Shown here: in pieces, positions 10,786 through 19,177 of the stretch | Numbering within the stretch: position 1 is the stretch's first letter | Layout: the number at the start of each line of letters is the position of its first letter | Source: Bryobacter sp. | Lineage (GTDB): Bacteria > Acidobacteriota > Terriglobia > Bryobacterales > Bryobacteraceae | Length of the DNA: 64,000 nt | Direction of reading: 5' to 3' | Assembly: GCA_022843605.1 (NCBI GenBank) | Contig: JALHNI010000001.1 | Span: forward strand, 1 to 64,000 | The notes under the pieces: model-generated | What the model was told of the DNA's origin: nothing | Seen by the model: only the letters and a program-made list of their open reading frames with translations | The model's database searches: none | Made by a program: the position numbers and the translations under genes

Positions 10786-11017
10786 ATGACGGAAGTGAAT
10801 GTTCACGAGGCCAAAAATCACTTGTCGCGGCTGTTAGAGCAGGCACTGGCAGGTAGAGGTCATCATCATGCGTTCCGGACGCCGTCTGGTTCGGCTCACG
10901 CCGGTGGAAGCCGCGCCGATGCGCCGGAAGTTGGGTAGGGCGCAAGGTGATTTCGTCGTGCCGGACGATTTTGATGCGCCCTTGCCGGTAGAAGTGTTGA
11001 ACGAGTTCGAGCGTTGA
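10786..11017 (+). pseudogene. Phd/YefM-type antitoxin, frameshifted
   Basis: An ATG at 10786 opens a Phd-like N-terminus, MTEVNVHEAKNHLSRLLEQA. After LAG the frame breaks near 10849-10858. The expected continuation, (E)VIIMRSGRRLVRLTPVE and onwards to NEFER, is in the next frame and ends at TGA 11015-11017. One extra base near GGTAGAGGTC accounts for this. In the original frame translation would stop at a TAG about 20 codons before the family's usual end. Phd antitoxins bind operator DNA and neutralise a partner toxin; the N-terminal DNA-binding and C-terminal toxin-binding parts are now uncoupled. An ATG at 10868 could still express a 49-residue C-terminal fragment. Sequencing error is the alternative explanation. 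Confidence 0.75.
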
Positions 11018-11396
11018 ACATTCTCCTGGACACCCACGTTTTCTTGTGGGCGATCACGGGCGATGCTCGCCTCTCCGCACGTCATGCAGAGCGGTTCCTA
11101 GATGACGGAAGCGATCTTTTTCTGAGCGTCGCGAGCATCTGGGAGATGTTGATCAAGTTGGGTGTAGGACGGTTGCCAACGCCTGCGCCGGCTGCTGAGT
11201 ACATTGTTCGCCAGATGGAAAAGAACCGGATTAGCCTGCTACCGATTCGCACGGCGCACCTAGCAGAACTCGAGAAACTCCCCCGTGGCATCGCGATCCC
11301 TTTGGTCGCTTGTTGATTGCGCAGTCCCGTGCAGAGGGGATGCCGCTGTTAACGGTTGACCATGGCGTGCGACAGTATCCGGCGGACTTTCTCTAG
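11014..11396 (+). pseudogene. PIN-domain (VapC-like) toxin, frameshifted
   Basis: A TTG start overlaps the antitoxin stop (TTGA). The N-terminal part is a clear PIN ribonuclease: NILLDTHVFLWAITGD, then VASIWEMLIKLGVG. The uninterrupted frame ends after LPRGIAIPLVAC at 11316. The true family C-terminus, HRDPFDRLLIAQ followed by MPLLTVDHGVRQYPADFL, is in another frame ending at TAG 11394-11396. A loss of one base after the C-run near 11280-11289 explains the break. The residues that complete the acidic Mg2+ site lie beyond it, so the toxin is probably inactive. Its partner antitoxin is also broken. Confidence 0.75.
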
Positions 11397-11603
11397 CTCG
11401 CCGTTGCCTTCTATACAAATCATGGCCGAGGCGCGGTTCCTCCAGCGTTCGAAGCGAGCGGCTGCGAAGTTGTGGAGCCAACGCGCGAGCGACTTGAGAT
11501 CGAAACTAGACGTAGCTTGCTTTTAGGCTGAGTGAGGATGCGTGCGCTCGTGTCTAGTCAAGGTAAGGCTCATGGCAGTGGCTTGCCTTAGATGCTCGCA
11601 CGG
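11397..11603. other. Intergenic region, no gene seen
   Basis: About 200 bases between the decayed toxin and the glycosyltransferase stop. The only structure seen is a 7-base inverted repeat ACTAGAC (11505-11511) and GTCTAGT (11552-11558), too widely spaced to interpret. No convincing reading frame, terminator or RNA gene is visible. Confidence 0.5.
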
Positions 11604-12299
11604 TTAAGAAAACCGTTTGCGCACGAGGAACCACAGATTGTGGAAGCCATCGCGCCAGGGGTTGAGCTTGATCTCGCCGAGGCGTGAGCTGTAGAGAATG
11701 GAGATCTCTTCGAAGCGGATGCCGGAATGCTTGAGGGCTTCGATCTTGATCTCTTCGCTGAAGGCCATGCCATCGCTTTCGAGGGTCATCTTTTCGAGGA
11801 TCTTGCGCTTGAAGACCCACATGCCGCTTTGCGAGTCGCGGACCCAGCGGAAGTAGAGGATCGACATGGCCAAGGACAGGATCAGATTGCCGATCTTGTG
11901 CTTGAAACTCATGGCGTGGCGATCGCGAACGGGGAAGCGCGAGCCGTTTAAGAAATCGACTTCGAGGTGCCGGAAGGCCTCAAGGAGGTAGGAGATGGCG
12001 TCGGGCGGGTAGCTGTGGTCGCCATCCAGGGTGACGATGATGTCACCGGTGGCGTGAGAGAAGCCCCGTTTGTAGGCGCGGCCGTAGCCCCGGACGTTCT
12101 CGCGAATAACGAACGCGCCGTAGCGTTCGGCGACGGCGGCGGTGCGGTCGGTGGAGCCGTTATCAACGACAATGACCTGATCGACGAATTGGGGTATGCG
12201 CTGGAGAACTTGCTCCACGCCCTCTTCTTCGTTCAAACAGGGGATGATGACGGTGATCGCTTGGCCGTTGTACAAGGGACGAAACCAGTAAGGTAGCAC
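11604..12299 (-). CDS. Family 2 glycosyltransferase (dolichyl-phosphate mannosyltransferase-like)
   Basis: The 231-residue protein has a GT-A fold: ITVIIPCLNEEEGVEQVL, VIVVDNGSTDRTAAVAERYG and the DXD-type TLDGDHSYPPDAI. A hydrophobic stretch LILSLAMSILYF precedes DSQSGMWVFKR, which is typical of polyprenyl-phosphate sugar transferases. It probably transfers a sugar from a nucleotide donor to a lipid carrier or envelope glycan. The GTG at 12299 is chosen because the frame further upstream runs over the divergent gene at 12357; TTG 12275 is another option. The acceptor is unknown and no other glycan gene is adjacent. Confidence 0.82.
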   Translation of the reverse strand: MLPYWFRPLYNGQAITVIIPCLNEEEGVEQVLQRIPQFVDQVIVVDNGSTDRTAAVAERYGAFVIRENVRGYGRAYKRGFSHATGDIIVTLDGDHSYPPDAISYLLEAFRHLEVDFLNGSRFPVRDRHAMSFKHKIGNLILSLAMSILYFRWVRDSQSGMWVFKRKILEKMTLESDGMAFSEEIKIEALKHSGIRFEEISILYSSRLGEIKLNPWRDGFHNLWFLVRKRFS

Positions 12300-12356
12300 G
12301 AATCGACTTTTCGCCGCCTCAATCGCGTCATACTGACAGAAAGATACGCCTTTTTT

Positions 12357-12860
12357 ATGTTCAGAATTGCTGCATTTGGCCTTTGCGCCATCACCCTCGC
12401 GTTCGCACAACCGAACGCGAACTTGAATCAGGTTCAGTCGGTCTACATTATGCCGATGAGCGGCGGTTATCACCAGCATTTGGCTAACCGTTTGATCCGG
12501 TTGGGGTTGTTTCAGGTGGTGGCCGATCCGAATCGTGCCGATGCCATCCTGACGGATCGTTTGGGCGAGGGCCTGGAGGCGCGTCTGGATGTCTATGACG
12601 TGGCGAGCCAGAAGCGGGAAGCCGCCGAAAACAAGGACGAGCCTGCGAAGGGGTCGAGCACGGTGGTGACGGCCGATCGTCCGGTGACGACGAGTCTGTC
12701 GGGCGGCAAGGGTACGCTGTTTTTGGTTGACCGGAAGTCGAGGCGATTATTGTGGTCGACGTTCGAGCGGCCGAAGGACTCGACGCCAAAGCAATTGGAC
12801 CGGTCGGCTGGACGGGTGGCGGCCCGGGTTAAAGAAGAGTGGGGCGGGAAGAAGTCTTGA
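12357..12860 (+). CDS. Small exported protein, function unknown
   Basis: A signal peptide (MFRIAAFGLCAITLAFAQ) precedes a mature domain of about 150 residues with SVYIMPMSGGYHQHLANRLIRLGLFQVV, then DPNRADAILTDRLGEG and GTLFLVDRKSRRLLWSTFERP. The order, a conserved lead strand, a residue series like ADAILT and a late LLWST strand, resembles periplasmic CsgG/DUF4136-type domains, but I cannot name the family. Its stop overlaps the start of the FAD oxidase, which suggests co-transcription. Confidence 0.7.
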   Translation: MFRIAAFGLCAITLAFAQPNANLNQVQSVYIMPMSGGYHQHLANRLIRLGLFQVVADPNRADAILTDRLGEGLEARLDVYDVASQKREAAENKDEPAKGSSTVVTADRPVTTSLSGGKGTLFLVDRKSRRLLWSTFERPKDSTPKQLDRSAGRVAARVKEEWGGKKS

Positions 12861-14083
12861 CGCGGCGGAAATTGCTGTCGTCCAGCGCAGTGATGGCGCA
12901 GGTGGTGCCGCCCGTGGTGTTCGATTTTGCCGTGGTGGGCGCGGGGGTGTTCGGCAGTTGGATTGCGCGCACTCTGCATCAGGCGGGCCAGCGCGTGATT
13001 CTACTGGACCAGTATGGTCCGGCGAACAACCGGGCCAGTTCGGGCGGCGAAAGCCGGATCATTCGGATGGGTTACGGCGATCGCGAGATCTACACGCAGT
13101 TCTCCTGGCGGTCACTGGAGTTGTACAAGGACTTCTACGCCAAGATTGATCCGACTCTTTTTCACGAGACCGGCTTTCTTTGGATGGCGCGGCCCGGCGA
13201 TACCTTTACGGAGTCCAATATTCCGGTGTTCGACCGGCTCAAGATTCCCTACGAGCGACTGGATGCGGCGGAATTGCGGCGGCGATACCCGCAGATTGAG
13301 CTGGGTCCGGTGACTTGGGGGCTCTATGAACCGCGGGCCGGCGGATTGATGGCCCGGCGCGGGGTGCAAGCGGTGGTTCGGGAGAGCGTAAAGCAGGGTT
13401 TGGCTTACCGGCAAGGCGCGGTGGTGTCGCGTGAGCGGACCAAGCTAAAGATGGAGAACGGGGAGACGATCAACGCGGGGACGGTGATCTATGCGTGTGG
13501 GCCTTGGCTGCGGAAACTGTTTCCGGAAGTGCTGGGGAAGAAGATTCAACCAACGCGGCAGGAGGTTTTCTATTTCGGCGCCCCAGCGGATGGCTCGTTC
13601 GGGCCGGCGAAGATGCCCGCCTGGATCGATGCGGGAGACACCATTTATGGACTGCCGGACCTGGAGAATCGCGGCTTCAAGCTGGCGCCGGATCGACATG
13701 GCGTGACGGTGGATCCTGACACACAGGAGCGTTTGGTGCCGGCCGCTTCGGTGCTACGGGTTCGCGCCTATCTGAAGCGGCGGTTTCCTCGCCTGGCGGC
13801 GGCGCCACTGACCCAGACGGAAGTTTGCCAATACGAAAATACGGCAAATGGCGACTATTTAATTGATCGTCATCCGGGCGAGAAGGATGTCTGGTTGGTG
13901 GGGGGAGGGTCGGGGCACGGGTACAAGCACGGACCGGCGTTAGGGGAGCACGTGGCTGGTATTTTGTTGAAAAAGAAAGAGATCGATCCCCGATTTCTAC
14001 TTGCGGCCAAGCCGGATATTGCGGCCGGTGGGCGGAGTTCGACCGTTCCTCCGCCGGTGGCTAAGAAAATGCTTGACCGGTGA
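12839..14083 (+). CDS. FAD-dependent amine oxidase (sarcosine/N-methyl-amino-acid oxidase family)
   Basis: The N-terminus holds a Rossmann FAD loop, DFAVVGAGVFGSWIARTL, and an SGGESRIIRMGYGD segment. The C-terminus has the family signature GGGSGHGYKHGPALGEHVA, close to that of monomeric sarcosine oxidase and SolA. These flavoproteins oxidise N-methyl amino acids to imines with H2O2 release. The GTG at 12839 gives 414 residues. A TTG at 12857, overlapping the upstream TGA, gives a protein starting LTRRKLLSSSAVMA, which looks like a weak twin-arginine leader. The true start is unresolved. Confidence 0.85.
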   Translation: MGREEVLTRRKLLSSSAVMAQVVPPVVFDFAVVGAGVFGSWIARTLHQAGQRVILLDQYGPANNRASSGGESRIIRMGYGDREIYTQFSWRSLELYKDFYAKIDPTLFHETGFLWMARPGDTFTESNIPVFDRLKIPYERLDAAELRRRYPQIELGPVTWGLYEPRAGGLMARRGVQAVVRESVKQGLAYRQGAVVSRERTKLKMENGETINAGTVIYACGPWLRKLFPEVLGKKIQPTRQEVFYFGAPADGSFGPAKMPAWIDAGDTIYGLPDLENRGFKLAPDRHGVTVDPDTQERLVPAASVLRVRAYLKRRFPRLAAAPLTQTEVCQYENTANGDYLIDRHPGEKDVWLVGGGSGHGYKHGPALGEHVAGILLKKKEIDPRFLLAAKPDIAAGGRSSTVPPPVAKKMLDR

Positions 14084-14096
14084 GCATAATTCCTGT

Positions 14097-14366
14097 ATGT
14101 CTAGACATATGGGACCGGCGCCGGCGAGAACGACGATTCGGCTTGACGAGGGTTTGCTCGATCATGCCAGGGGTGAGGCTCAGCGTCGGGGTATGACCTT
14201 GACGGCTTTGATCGAGGAAGGGTTGCGGCTGGTGATGGCGCGGAACCCGGTGGTTGGGAAAACGCGGATTGAGATTCCGCTCTGCCGGAATGCCGGCGGC
14301 ACGCTTCCGGGTGTGGACCTGAACGATAGTGGCGCAATGCTGGACTTGATGGAAGAGCGGGTTTGA
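14097..14366 (+). CDS. VapB-type antitoxin (ribbon-helix-helix)
   Basis: The 89-residue protein starts MSRHMGPAPARTTIRLDEGL and continues as a ribbon-helix-helix domain (TTIRLDEGLLDHARGEAQ then GMTLTALIEEGLRL). Its acidic tail (VDLNDSGAMLDLMEE) suits toxin binding. An upstream-extended reading would overlap the oxidase gene, so ATG 14097 is used. The TGA overlaps the TTG start of the PIN toxin gene. It probably represses its own promoter with the toxin. Confidence 0.85.
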   Translation: MSRHMGPAPARTTIRLDEGLLDHARGEAQRRGMTLTALIEEGLRLVMARNPVVGKTRIEIPLCRNAGGTLPGVDLNDSGAMLDLMEERV

Positions 14367-14785
14367 TCCTGGCCGACGTAAACGTGATGCTCCACGCGTT
14401 TCGCGAGGATAGCGCCGATCACCGAGTATGCCGGGACTGGCTGGAGGGTGCGGTGAACGGGGAATCCGCCTACGCGATTTCTCCGCCGGTGCTGAGTTCG
14501 GTGGTTCGACTGGCAACGCATCCCAGGGTCTTTGTGCGTCCCAGCACTGTGGTGGAAGCCTTGGAATACTGCGGGGCGGTGATGGCGCCGAACCATTGCC
14601 ATCTGGTGCAACCGGGTCCGCGGCATTGGGGGATTTTTGCGCGACTCTGCGAGGAGACGAACTCGCGGGGCAACATCGTTGCTGACGCCTGGCTGGCTGC
14701 TTTGGCGATTGAGTGGGGCTGCGAGTTTTTCACGCTCGACGGCGATTTCGCCCGATTTCGCGGTCTGCGACTGTTTCGGCCCTAG
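14363..14785 (+). CDS. PIN-domain ribonuclease toxin, VapC-like
   Basis: The 140-residue protein is an intact PIN domain: MILADVNVMLHAFRED supplies the first aspartate, DHRVCRDWLEG follows, and NIVADAWLAALAIEWGC then FFTLDGDFARF supply the remaining acidic residues. VapC toxins cleave tRNA or rRNA when released from the antitoxin. The TTG start at 14363 overlaps the antitoxin TGA (TTGA), so translation is coupled. Compared with the broken pair at 10.8-11.4 kb, this module appears functional. Confidence 0.88.
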   Translation: MILADVNVMLHAFREDSADHRVCRDWLEGAVNGESAYAISPPVLSSVVRLATHPRVFVRPSTVVEALEYCGAVMAPNHCHLVQPGPRHWGIFARLCEETNSRGNIVADAWLAALAIEWGCEFFTLDGDFARFRGLRLFRP

Positions 14786-15171
14786 GTCTTGGGCATCGGG
14801 CCGTGAACGGAGTGTTGGTCCTGTGGCGGGTCGAGCTTGATCTCGATCGTGCGCTCTTCTTCGTTTACGTCGTAGGTCTCGCCGTGCGTCTTGTAGCCTT
14901 TGGCGATCACCTGAATCAGGAGTTTGCCCTGCGGAATGGGCGGGATTTTGGCCCAGCCTTCCTGATTGGTGCGAAGTTCCCAACTCTTGATGATCTTCTT
15001 GCCGAGCTTCGCTTTGGAGCGGCCTTCAATGAAGCGCACCACAATGGAAGCGCGGTCAATGGGGTTGCCGCCTTTGGTTTTCACTTCGACACGCAGGCGC
15101 GTCGTCAGATCGTCGGCCCGCAGAACAGAGAGGAGAGGAAGACTGAGTAGCAGCGTACGACGGTTGATCAC
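14782..15171 (-). CDS. Exported carboxypeptidase-regulatory-like protein, small
   Basis: From GTG 15171 the protein is 129 residues, with a signal peptide (VINRRTLLLSLPLLSVLRA) and one beta-sandwich domain of the carboxypeptidase regulatory-like type: RLRVEVKTKGGNPIDRASIVV, then TNQEGWAKIPPIPQGKLLIQV and AKGYKTHGETYDV. Such domains stabilise or anchor surface proteins; here it stands alone. The longer upstream frame overlaps the isomerase-like gene and was rejected. The precise role is unknown. Confidence 0.75.
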   Translation of the reverse strand: MINRRTLLLSLPLLSVLRADDLTTRLRVEVKTKGGNPIDRASIVVRFIEGRSKAKLGKKIIKSWELRTNQEGWAKIPPIPQGKLLIQVIAKGYKTHGETYDVNEEERTIEIKLDPPQDQHSVHGPMPKT

Positions 15172-15175
15172 GCTT

Positions 15176-16066
15176 CTATTGTAGCCCCTGCATGAATTCG
15201 AGGAAGCGCTCGGCGTAGAGATCAAGGTTCCTTCGTGCGCCGCCACCCAGGATGGGCGAACACATCTCATAGGCAACTGAGGCGTGGGAGCCGCCTTCGG
15301 CTAGGCCGCTCAGGAAGGTGCGGTAGTCAATGAAACCTTCGCCCATGGGCACGGCTTGCACGAGCGGGGTTCCGGGTTCGTAGTTGACCAATGCCGGGTT
15401 GTAGCGATAGCGGGGACGGAGTTGATAGTCGGCGACGGTGGTGTGTATCGTGAGCGGTGCCAGGCAGCGCGCCGATTCAGCCAGATCTGCGCCATGCAAG
15501 GCAGGGGCCCAAGCGTCGAACATCGCCTGGCAGTGCGGATGGCTAACCGCGAGCAGCAGGTCTTCGAATTGCTGCCAGCCGACGGCGATGTCGTGATGGT
15601 TCTGAACGCCGAGGGTGACGCCAAGGTCGCCGGCGCGTCCGGCGGCTTCGCGCAGGGTTTCGACGATCAGTTTCCACTGGGCGCTATAAGGGGCCGCGGC
15701 GTTTTCGTAGCCGGTGAAGATGCGCAGGCGCTCGCCGCCGAGGTCGCGGGTGAGTTTGGCGAGTTCGACGATGTAGGCGATTTGAAATTCGCGGTGCGGG
15801 ATTTCGGCGTGTTCCAGGTCGGCGGTGAGATTGGTGTAGCCGGCGACGACCAGATCGCGTAGACCGCGTTTGTCGAGTTGAGCGCGCAGGGCGGCGCGTT
15901 GGGCCGTATCGAAGTCGAGCGGCGAGACGTGGGGGCGCTTGGCCATGAGCATGACGCCGCCGTAGCCGAGGTCGGCGGCATGGTCGACGAAGGCGCTAAC
16001 ATCCAGGGCGTCCTGACCCCAGAATCCGGCGTAAGAAACAGAATGCAGCAATCGCGTACCGAGCAT
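15176..16066 (-). CDS. Sugar phosphate isomerase/epimerase-family TIM-barrel protein
   Basis: The 296-residue protein has an AP-endonuclease-2-type TIM barrel: GTRLLHSVSYAGFWGQDALD, YGGVMLMAKRPHVSPLD, LRIFTGYENAAA, LGVQNHHDIAVG, MFDAWAPALHG and a C-terminal VAYEMCSPILGGG. These carry the His/Glu/Asp pattern that binds a divalent metal. Family members isomerise or epimerise sugars such as inosose or hydroxypyruvate. ATG 16066 is chosen because upstream extension would run across moaA. The substrate is unknown. Confidence 0.83.
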   Translation of the reverse strand: MLGTRLLHSVSYAGFWGQDALDVSAFVDHAADLGYGGVMLMAKRPHVSPLDFDTAQRAALRAQLDKRGLRDLVVAGYTNLTADLEHAEIPHREFQIAYIVELAKLTRDLGGERLRIFTGYENAAAPYSAQWKLIVETLREAAGRAGDLGVTLGVQNHHDIAVGWQQFEDLLLAVSHPHCQAMFDAWAPALHGADLAESARCLAPLTIHTTVADYQLRPRYRYNPALVNYEPGTPLVQAVPMGEGFIDYRTFLSGLAEGGSHASVAYEMCSPILGGGARRNLDLYAERFLEFMQGLQ

Positions 16067-16102
16067 CCCCTGATTGTAGGCCGAACAGCTAAACTGAAGG
16101 AG

Positions 16103-17107
16103 ATGTCCACCGCCGAGCCTCTTTTCGACACTTTCGGCCGGCTGCACGACAACCTGCGAATCTCGGTTACCGATCGCTGCAACATCCGGTGCTTCTATTG
16201 CATGCCGGAGACAGGCGCAGAGTACGTTGACCGCGGCGAGATCCTTACCTTCGAAGAGATTGAGCGGATGGTGCGGATTGCGGCGGACCTTGGCGTCACC
16301 AAGATTCGCCTGACAGGCGGCGAACCGCTGGTCCGGAAAGACCTGCACGTGTTGATCGCCGCGCTGAACCGGATTCCTGGCATTCGCGACATTGCCTTAA
16401 CGACGAATGGCGTGTTGCTCGCGGAGCAGGCGCAGGCGCTCCACGATGCTGGATTGCGGCGGTTGAACGTGCATCTCGATACGCTGGACCGCGAACGCTT
16501 TAAGCAGATCACGCGGCGTGACGACTTGCCCCGGGTGCTGGCGGGCATCGAGAAAGCGCAGGCGTTGGGTTTCGGGCCGATCAAGATGAATGTGGTGGCG
16601 GTGAAGAATTTGATCGAGCCTGACATCGTGCCGATGGCTCGCTTCGGCCGAGAACATGGCATTGAGATCCGCTACATCGAGTTCATGCCGCTGGACCACC
16701 AGAGCATCTGGGACCGCTCACGGGTGCTGTTGATGGACACGATGCTGGAGATGCTGCGGCGGGAGATTGGTCCGCTGGAGCCGGTGCCGGATCCGGATCC
16801 GCGGGCGCCAGCGACGGAGTTCCGGTTTACGGACGGCGTGGGTGGCGTGGGCTTTATAGCATCGGTTTCGAAGCCGTTTTGTCTGAACTGCAATCGTCTG
16901 CGGCTGACGTCGGACGGGAAGCTCCGCTACTGCCTTTTCGCGATCGATGAGACGGATGTGAAGGGTTTGTTGCGCGCGGGAACGCTGAACGACGAGGCGA
17001 TCGCTGCCACGATCCGGCAAACGGTACGGGACAAGTGGCTGGGTCACGAAATCAACACCAATCGTTTTGTCCCGCCGCCGCGGCCGATGCATTCGATCGG
17101 CGGCTAG
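16103..17107 (+). CDS. moaA: GTP 3',8-cyclase MoaA
   Basis: The 334-residue radical-SAM enzyme performs the first step of molybdenum cofactor synthesis. It has the N-terminal CxxxCxxC cluster (C26, C30, C33 in DRCNIRCFYC), the LTGGEPL motif, a second cluster near the C-terminus (CLNCNRLRLT and a later Cys in LRYC) and the required terminal Gly-Gly (HSIGG). GAAGGAG lies just before ATG 16103. Other moa genes are not nearby, but modA at 6.4 kb belongs to the same metal economy. Confidence 0.96.
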   Translation: MSTAEPLFDTFGRLHDNLRISVTDRCNIRCFYCMPETGAEYVDRGEILTFEEIERMVRIAADLGVTKIRLTGGEPLVRKDLHVLIAALNRIPGIRDIALTTNGVLLAEQAQALHDAGLRRLNVHLDTLDRERFKQITRRDDLPRVLAGIEKAQALGFGPIKMNVVAVKNLIEPDIVPMARFGREHGIEIRYIEFMPLDHQSIWDRSRVLLMDTMLEMLRREIGPLEPVPDPDPRAPATEFRFTDGVGGVGFIASVSKPFCLNCNRLRLTSDGKLRYCLFAIDETDVKGLLRAGTLNDEAIAATIRQTVRDKWLGHEINTNRFVPPPRPMHSIGG

Positions 17108-17117
17108 ACATAAAAAA

Positions 17118-17158
17118 ACCGGCTATCGCGGCCGGAGGAGCCGCAGTTGATAGCCGGT
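17118..17158. terminator. Hairpin after moaA
   Basis: A 10-base outer stem (ACCGGCTATC with GATAGCCGGT) encloses a second GCGGC/GCCGC stem. An A-run precedes it, giving a T-run when read on the minus strand; on the plus strand a weaker TTTTT comes about 15 bases later. It likely ends moaA transcription, with imperfect T-run placement. Confidence 0.6.
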
Positions 17159-17240
17159 GCCGGAGGAGGTCCTTTTTGCGCGTTTGGGGTGCGCTTCCGG
17201 TGAGAGACTTCGCTTATCTACTCACAGCGTAGCGGTTTCC

Positions 17241-17269
17241 TTGACATAGGTAAATGCGATTGAGACTAT
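17241..17269 (+). promoter_or_regulatory. Promoter of the LysR gene
   Basis: A perfect -35 TTGACA (17241-17246) is followed after 17 bases by GACTAT (17264-17269, 3 of 6 consensus). Transcription would start near 17276. That lies after an ATG at 17254 and so supports ATG 17290 as the true start of the regulator. Confidence 0.45.
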
Positions 17270-17289
17270 GGGGAGTATCGTCACTGCCT

Positions 17290-18219
17290 ATGGCTAGCAA
17301 GTATCCTCTGGTTAACCCGCACCTGCCCCCGCGCGCGATTGACTTGCGCCTCCTCGAGTACTTTTGCGCGGTGGCCCGGACGGCCAGCTTCACGCGCGCG
17401 GCGGAAGAGTTGGGCATGGCGCAACCTTCGTTGTCGGAACAGATCAAGAAGCTGGAAGGGTCCTTGGGCGCGCCGCTTTTCGAGCGGCTGAGCCGCCGGA
17501 TCGAGTTGACGCCACTGGGCGAGGCTCTGCTGCCGAAGGCACGCGCACTGCTGGAGGAGGCGGCGTCGCTGCCGCTGATTTTGGACTCGCTTCGCGAAGG
17601 GGTGCGCGGCGACTTGCGGATCGGTGCGATTCCGACGATCCTGCCTTACTTCCTCGCGCCGCGGTTGCGGCAATTCGTCAATGCCTATCCTGAGGTGAAC
17701 GTGCAGTTGCGGGAGGCGACGACTCCTGACCTGATTGAACAGATTCAGGACGGCGTGCTGGATATTGCCATTTTGAGCGTGCCGGTGGAAGGGCAAGGTC
17801 TGGTGATGAGCGAGCTGTTTCGTGAGCCGCTCTCGCTGGCGGTACCGGAGGACCATCCCCTGGCTGAATCCGTCAGCGTCGATCTGCGGCGTCTAGCGAC
17901 AGAGCGATTACTGGTGTTGAAGGAAGGGCACTGTTTGCGGGACGAGACGCTCACTGTTTGCCAGAAGGCGCGGGTAAAGTTTGCCGGACAGTTTGAGGCT
18001 GACCAGTTTGCGAGTATCTTCGAACTCATTCGATCCGGCTTCGGCGTGAGTATCTTGCCGGAAATGGCGCGGCAATCCGCGCAAGGCTGCCGGCTAATTC
18101 CGATTGATCAGAAGGCGACACGGCGCATTGGGTTTATCCGGCTGGAGCGGCACTACATATCGAAGCCACTTGAGGCCTTTGTGGCGTTTCTTCGGAATGC
18201 GGCTAAGTTATACAAGTAG
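17290..18219 (+). CDS. LysR-family transcriptional regulator
   Basis: The 309-residue protein has the LysR winged helix near its N-terminus: LRLLEYFCAVARTASFTRAA, then LGMAQPSLSEQIKKLEG and RRIELTPLGEALL. A type-2 periplasmic-binding-like sensor domain (LRIGAIPTILPYFLAP) follows and ends with an EAFVAFLRN helix. The domain layout is close to OxyR/CynR relatives. The divergent target usual for LysR genes is not obvious, since moaA upstream is on the same strand. ATG 17290 is preferred because a promoter lies across the ATG at 17254. Confidence 0.87.
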   Translation: MASKYPLVNPHLPPRAIDLRLLEYFCAVARTASFTRAAEELGMAQPSLSEQIKKLEGSLGAPLFERLSRRIELTPLGEALLPKARALLEEAASLPLILDSLREGVRGDLRIGAIPTILPYFLAPRLRQFVNAYPEVNVQLREATTPDLIEQIQDGVLDIAILSVPVEGQGLVMSELFREPLSLAVPEDHPLAESVSVDLRRLATERLLVLKEGHCLRDETLTVCQKARVKFAGQFEADQFASIFELIRSGFGVSILPEMARQSAQGCRLIPIDQKATRRIGFIRLERHYISKPLEAFVAFLRNAAKLYK

Positions 18220-18246
18220 GGCGCGAAGGAAATCTCCTTCGCGCCC
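18219..18246. terminator. Hairpin between convergent genes
   Basis: A 12-base perfect stem, GGGCGCGAAGGA with TCCTTCGCGCCC, has a 4-base loop immediately after the LysR stop and before the convergent HAD gene end. It lacks a T-run but is well placed to terminate both genes. Confidence 0.65.
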
Positions 18247-18256
18247 CGCGCCCCAG

Positions 18257-19045
18257 TTAGGCGAACGCCATTTCCGGCACTAACTCGGCAATCGACTCGA
18301 CAACACGTCCCGGGCGGAAGGGATAATCCCGCAAAGAATTTCGAGTGGTTGAGCCGGTAAGTACCAGGATGCTCTGGAAGCCTAAGTCGGTGGCCCCGCG
18401 AATGTCTGTCTCCATGGTATCGCCGATCATGATGACTTCATCAGTACTCAAGCCGATTCGCTTACGCGCCGCACGCATCATAAAGGGATTGGGTTTACCG
18501 ACGTGGTAGGCGGTGCGGCCGGTGGCGGATTCCAGCAAGGCGGCAATGGCGCCGCATCCGGGCCTTGGGCCGGAATCGGTGGGGCACCAGGTATCCGAAT
18601 TCGTGGAGATTAGGCCCGCGCCATTGGCGATGGCCCGGTGGGCGTCTTCCATCATTTCGAAGTTCATGACGCGGCCTTCGCCGACAATGACGTAATCCGG
18701 ATTCTTGCGGCTGGTGGCATAGCCGACATCGCTGAGCGCCGTGAGCAGACCGCCCTCGCCGATGACCAGCGCGGTGCCACGCGGTTTCTGACGGTGAACG
18801 AATTCCGCAGTGGCGACGGCAGAAGTGTAGATATCCTCCACGGCGACATCAATGTCGAAATTGCGTAGCTTAGCAACTACGTCAATGGGGGTATACGCGG
18901 AGTTATTGGTGAGAAAAAGAAAGGGAGTGTTTGTTTCCTGGAGGAAACGGATGAATTCGGCGGCGCCCGGAATCGGCGCTGAGCCGCGGTACACCACTCC
19001 ATCCATATCAATCAGATAGCCTTGTTTCATAGTTTTGTTACGCAT
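18257..19045 (-). CDS. HAD-IIA family phosphatase (NagD/4-nitrophenylphosphatase-like)
   Basis: The 262-residue protein has all HAD motifs: motif I GYLIDMDGVVYRG with the nucleophile Asp, motif II FLFLTNNSAYT, the motif III lysine in VGKPNPFMM, and motif IV MIGDTMETDIRGA. A C2-type cap lies between motifs II and III. Such enzymes dephosphorylate small phosphates such as nucleotides, sugar phosphates or phosphoglycolate. An ATG at 19030 (MKQGYL) is an alternative start. Confidence 0.9.
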   Translation of the reverse strand: MRNKTMKQGYLIDMDGVVYRGSAPIPGAAEFIRFLQETNTPFLFLTNNSAYTPIDVVAKLRNFDIDVAVEDIYTSAVATAEFVHRQKPRGTALVIGEGGLLTALSDVGYATSRKNPDYVIVGEGRVMNFEMMEDAHRAIANGAGLISTNSDTWCPTDSGPRPGCGAIAALLESATGRTAYHVGKPNPFMMRAARKRIGLSTDEVIMIGDTMETDIRGATDLGFQSILVLTGSTTRNSLRDYPFRPGRVVESIAELVPEMAFA

Positions 19046-19104
19046 CCTCAGTTCCGCGAACGGAATAAACTCATTTTCGGCGACGGGGATGAATTGATCG
19101 TGAA

Positions 19105-19123
19105 TAGAACCGGCTTGGTTCTA
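19105..19123. repeat. Small inverted repeat in the 19046-19177 spacer
   Basis: TAGAACC and GGTTCTA form a 7-base stem with a 5-base loop downstream of the cytochrome gene. No T-run follows on the minus strand, so a termination role is only possible. Confidence 0.35.
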
Positions 19124-19177
19124 AATTCTGGCGGGGAGAGAATAGATGTTTCTCTAATTAGTATTCTACCGCGTCCG

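Noticed and set aside
11505-11558. ACTAGAC/GTCTAGT inverted repeat as an insertion-sequence end
   Set aside because: Only 7 bases, 40 bases apart, with no transposase or target duplication.
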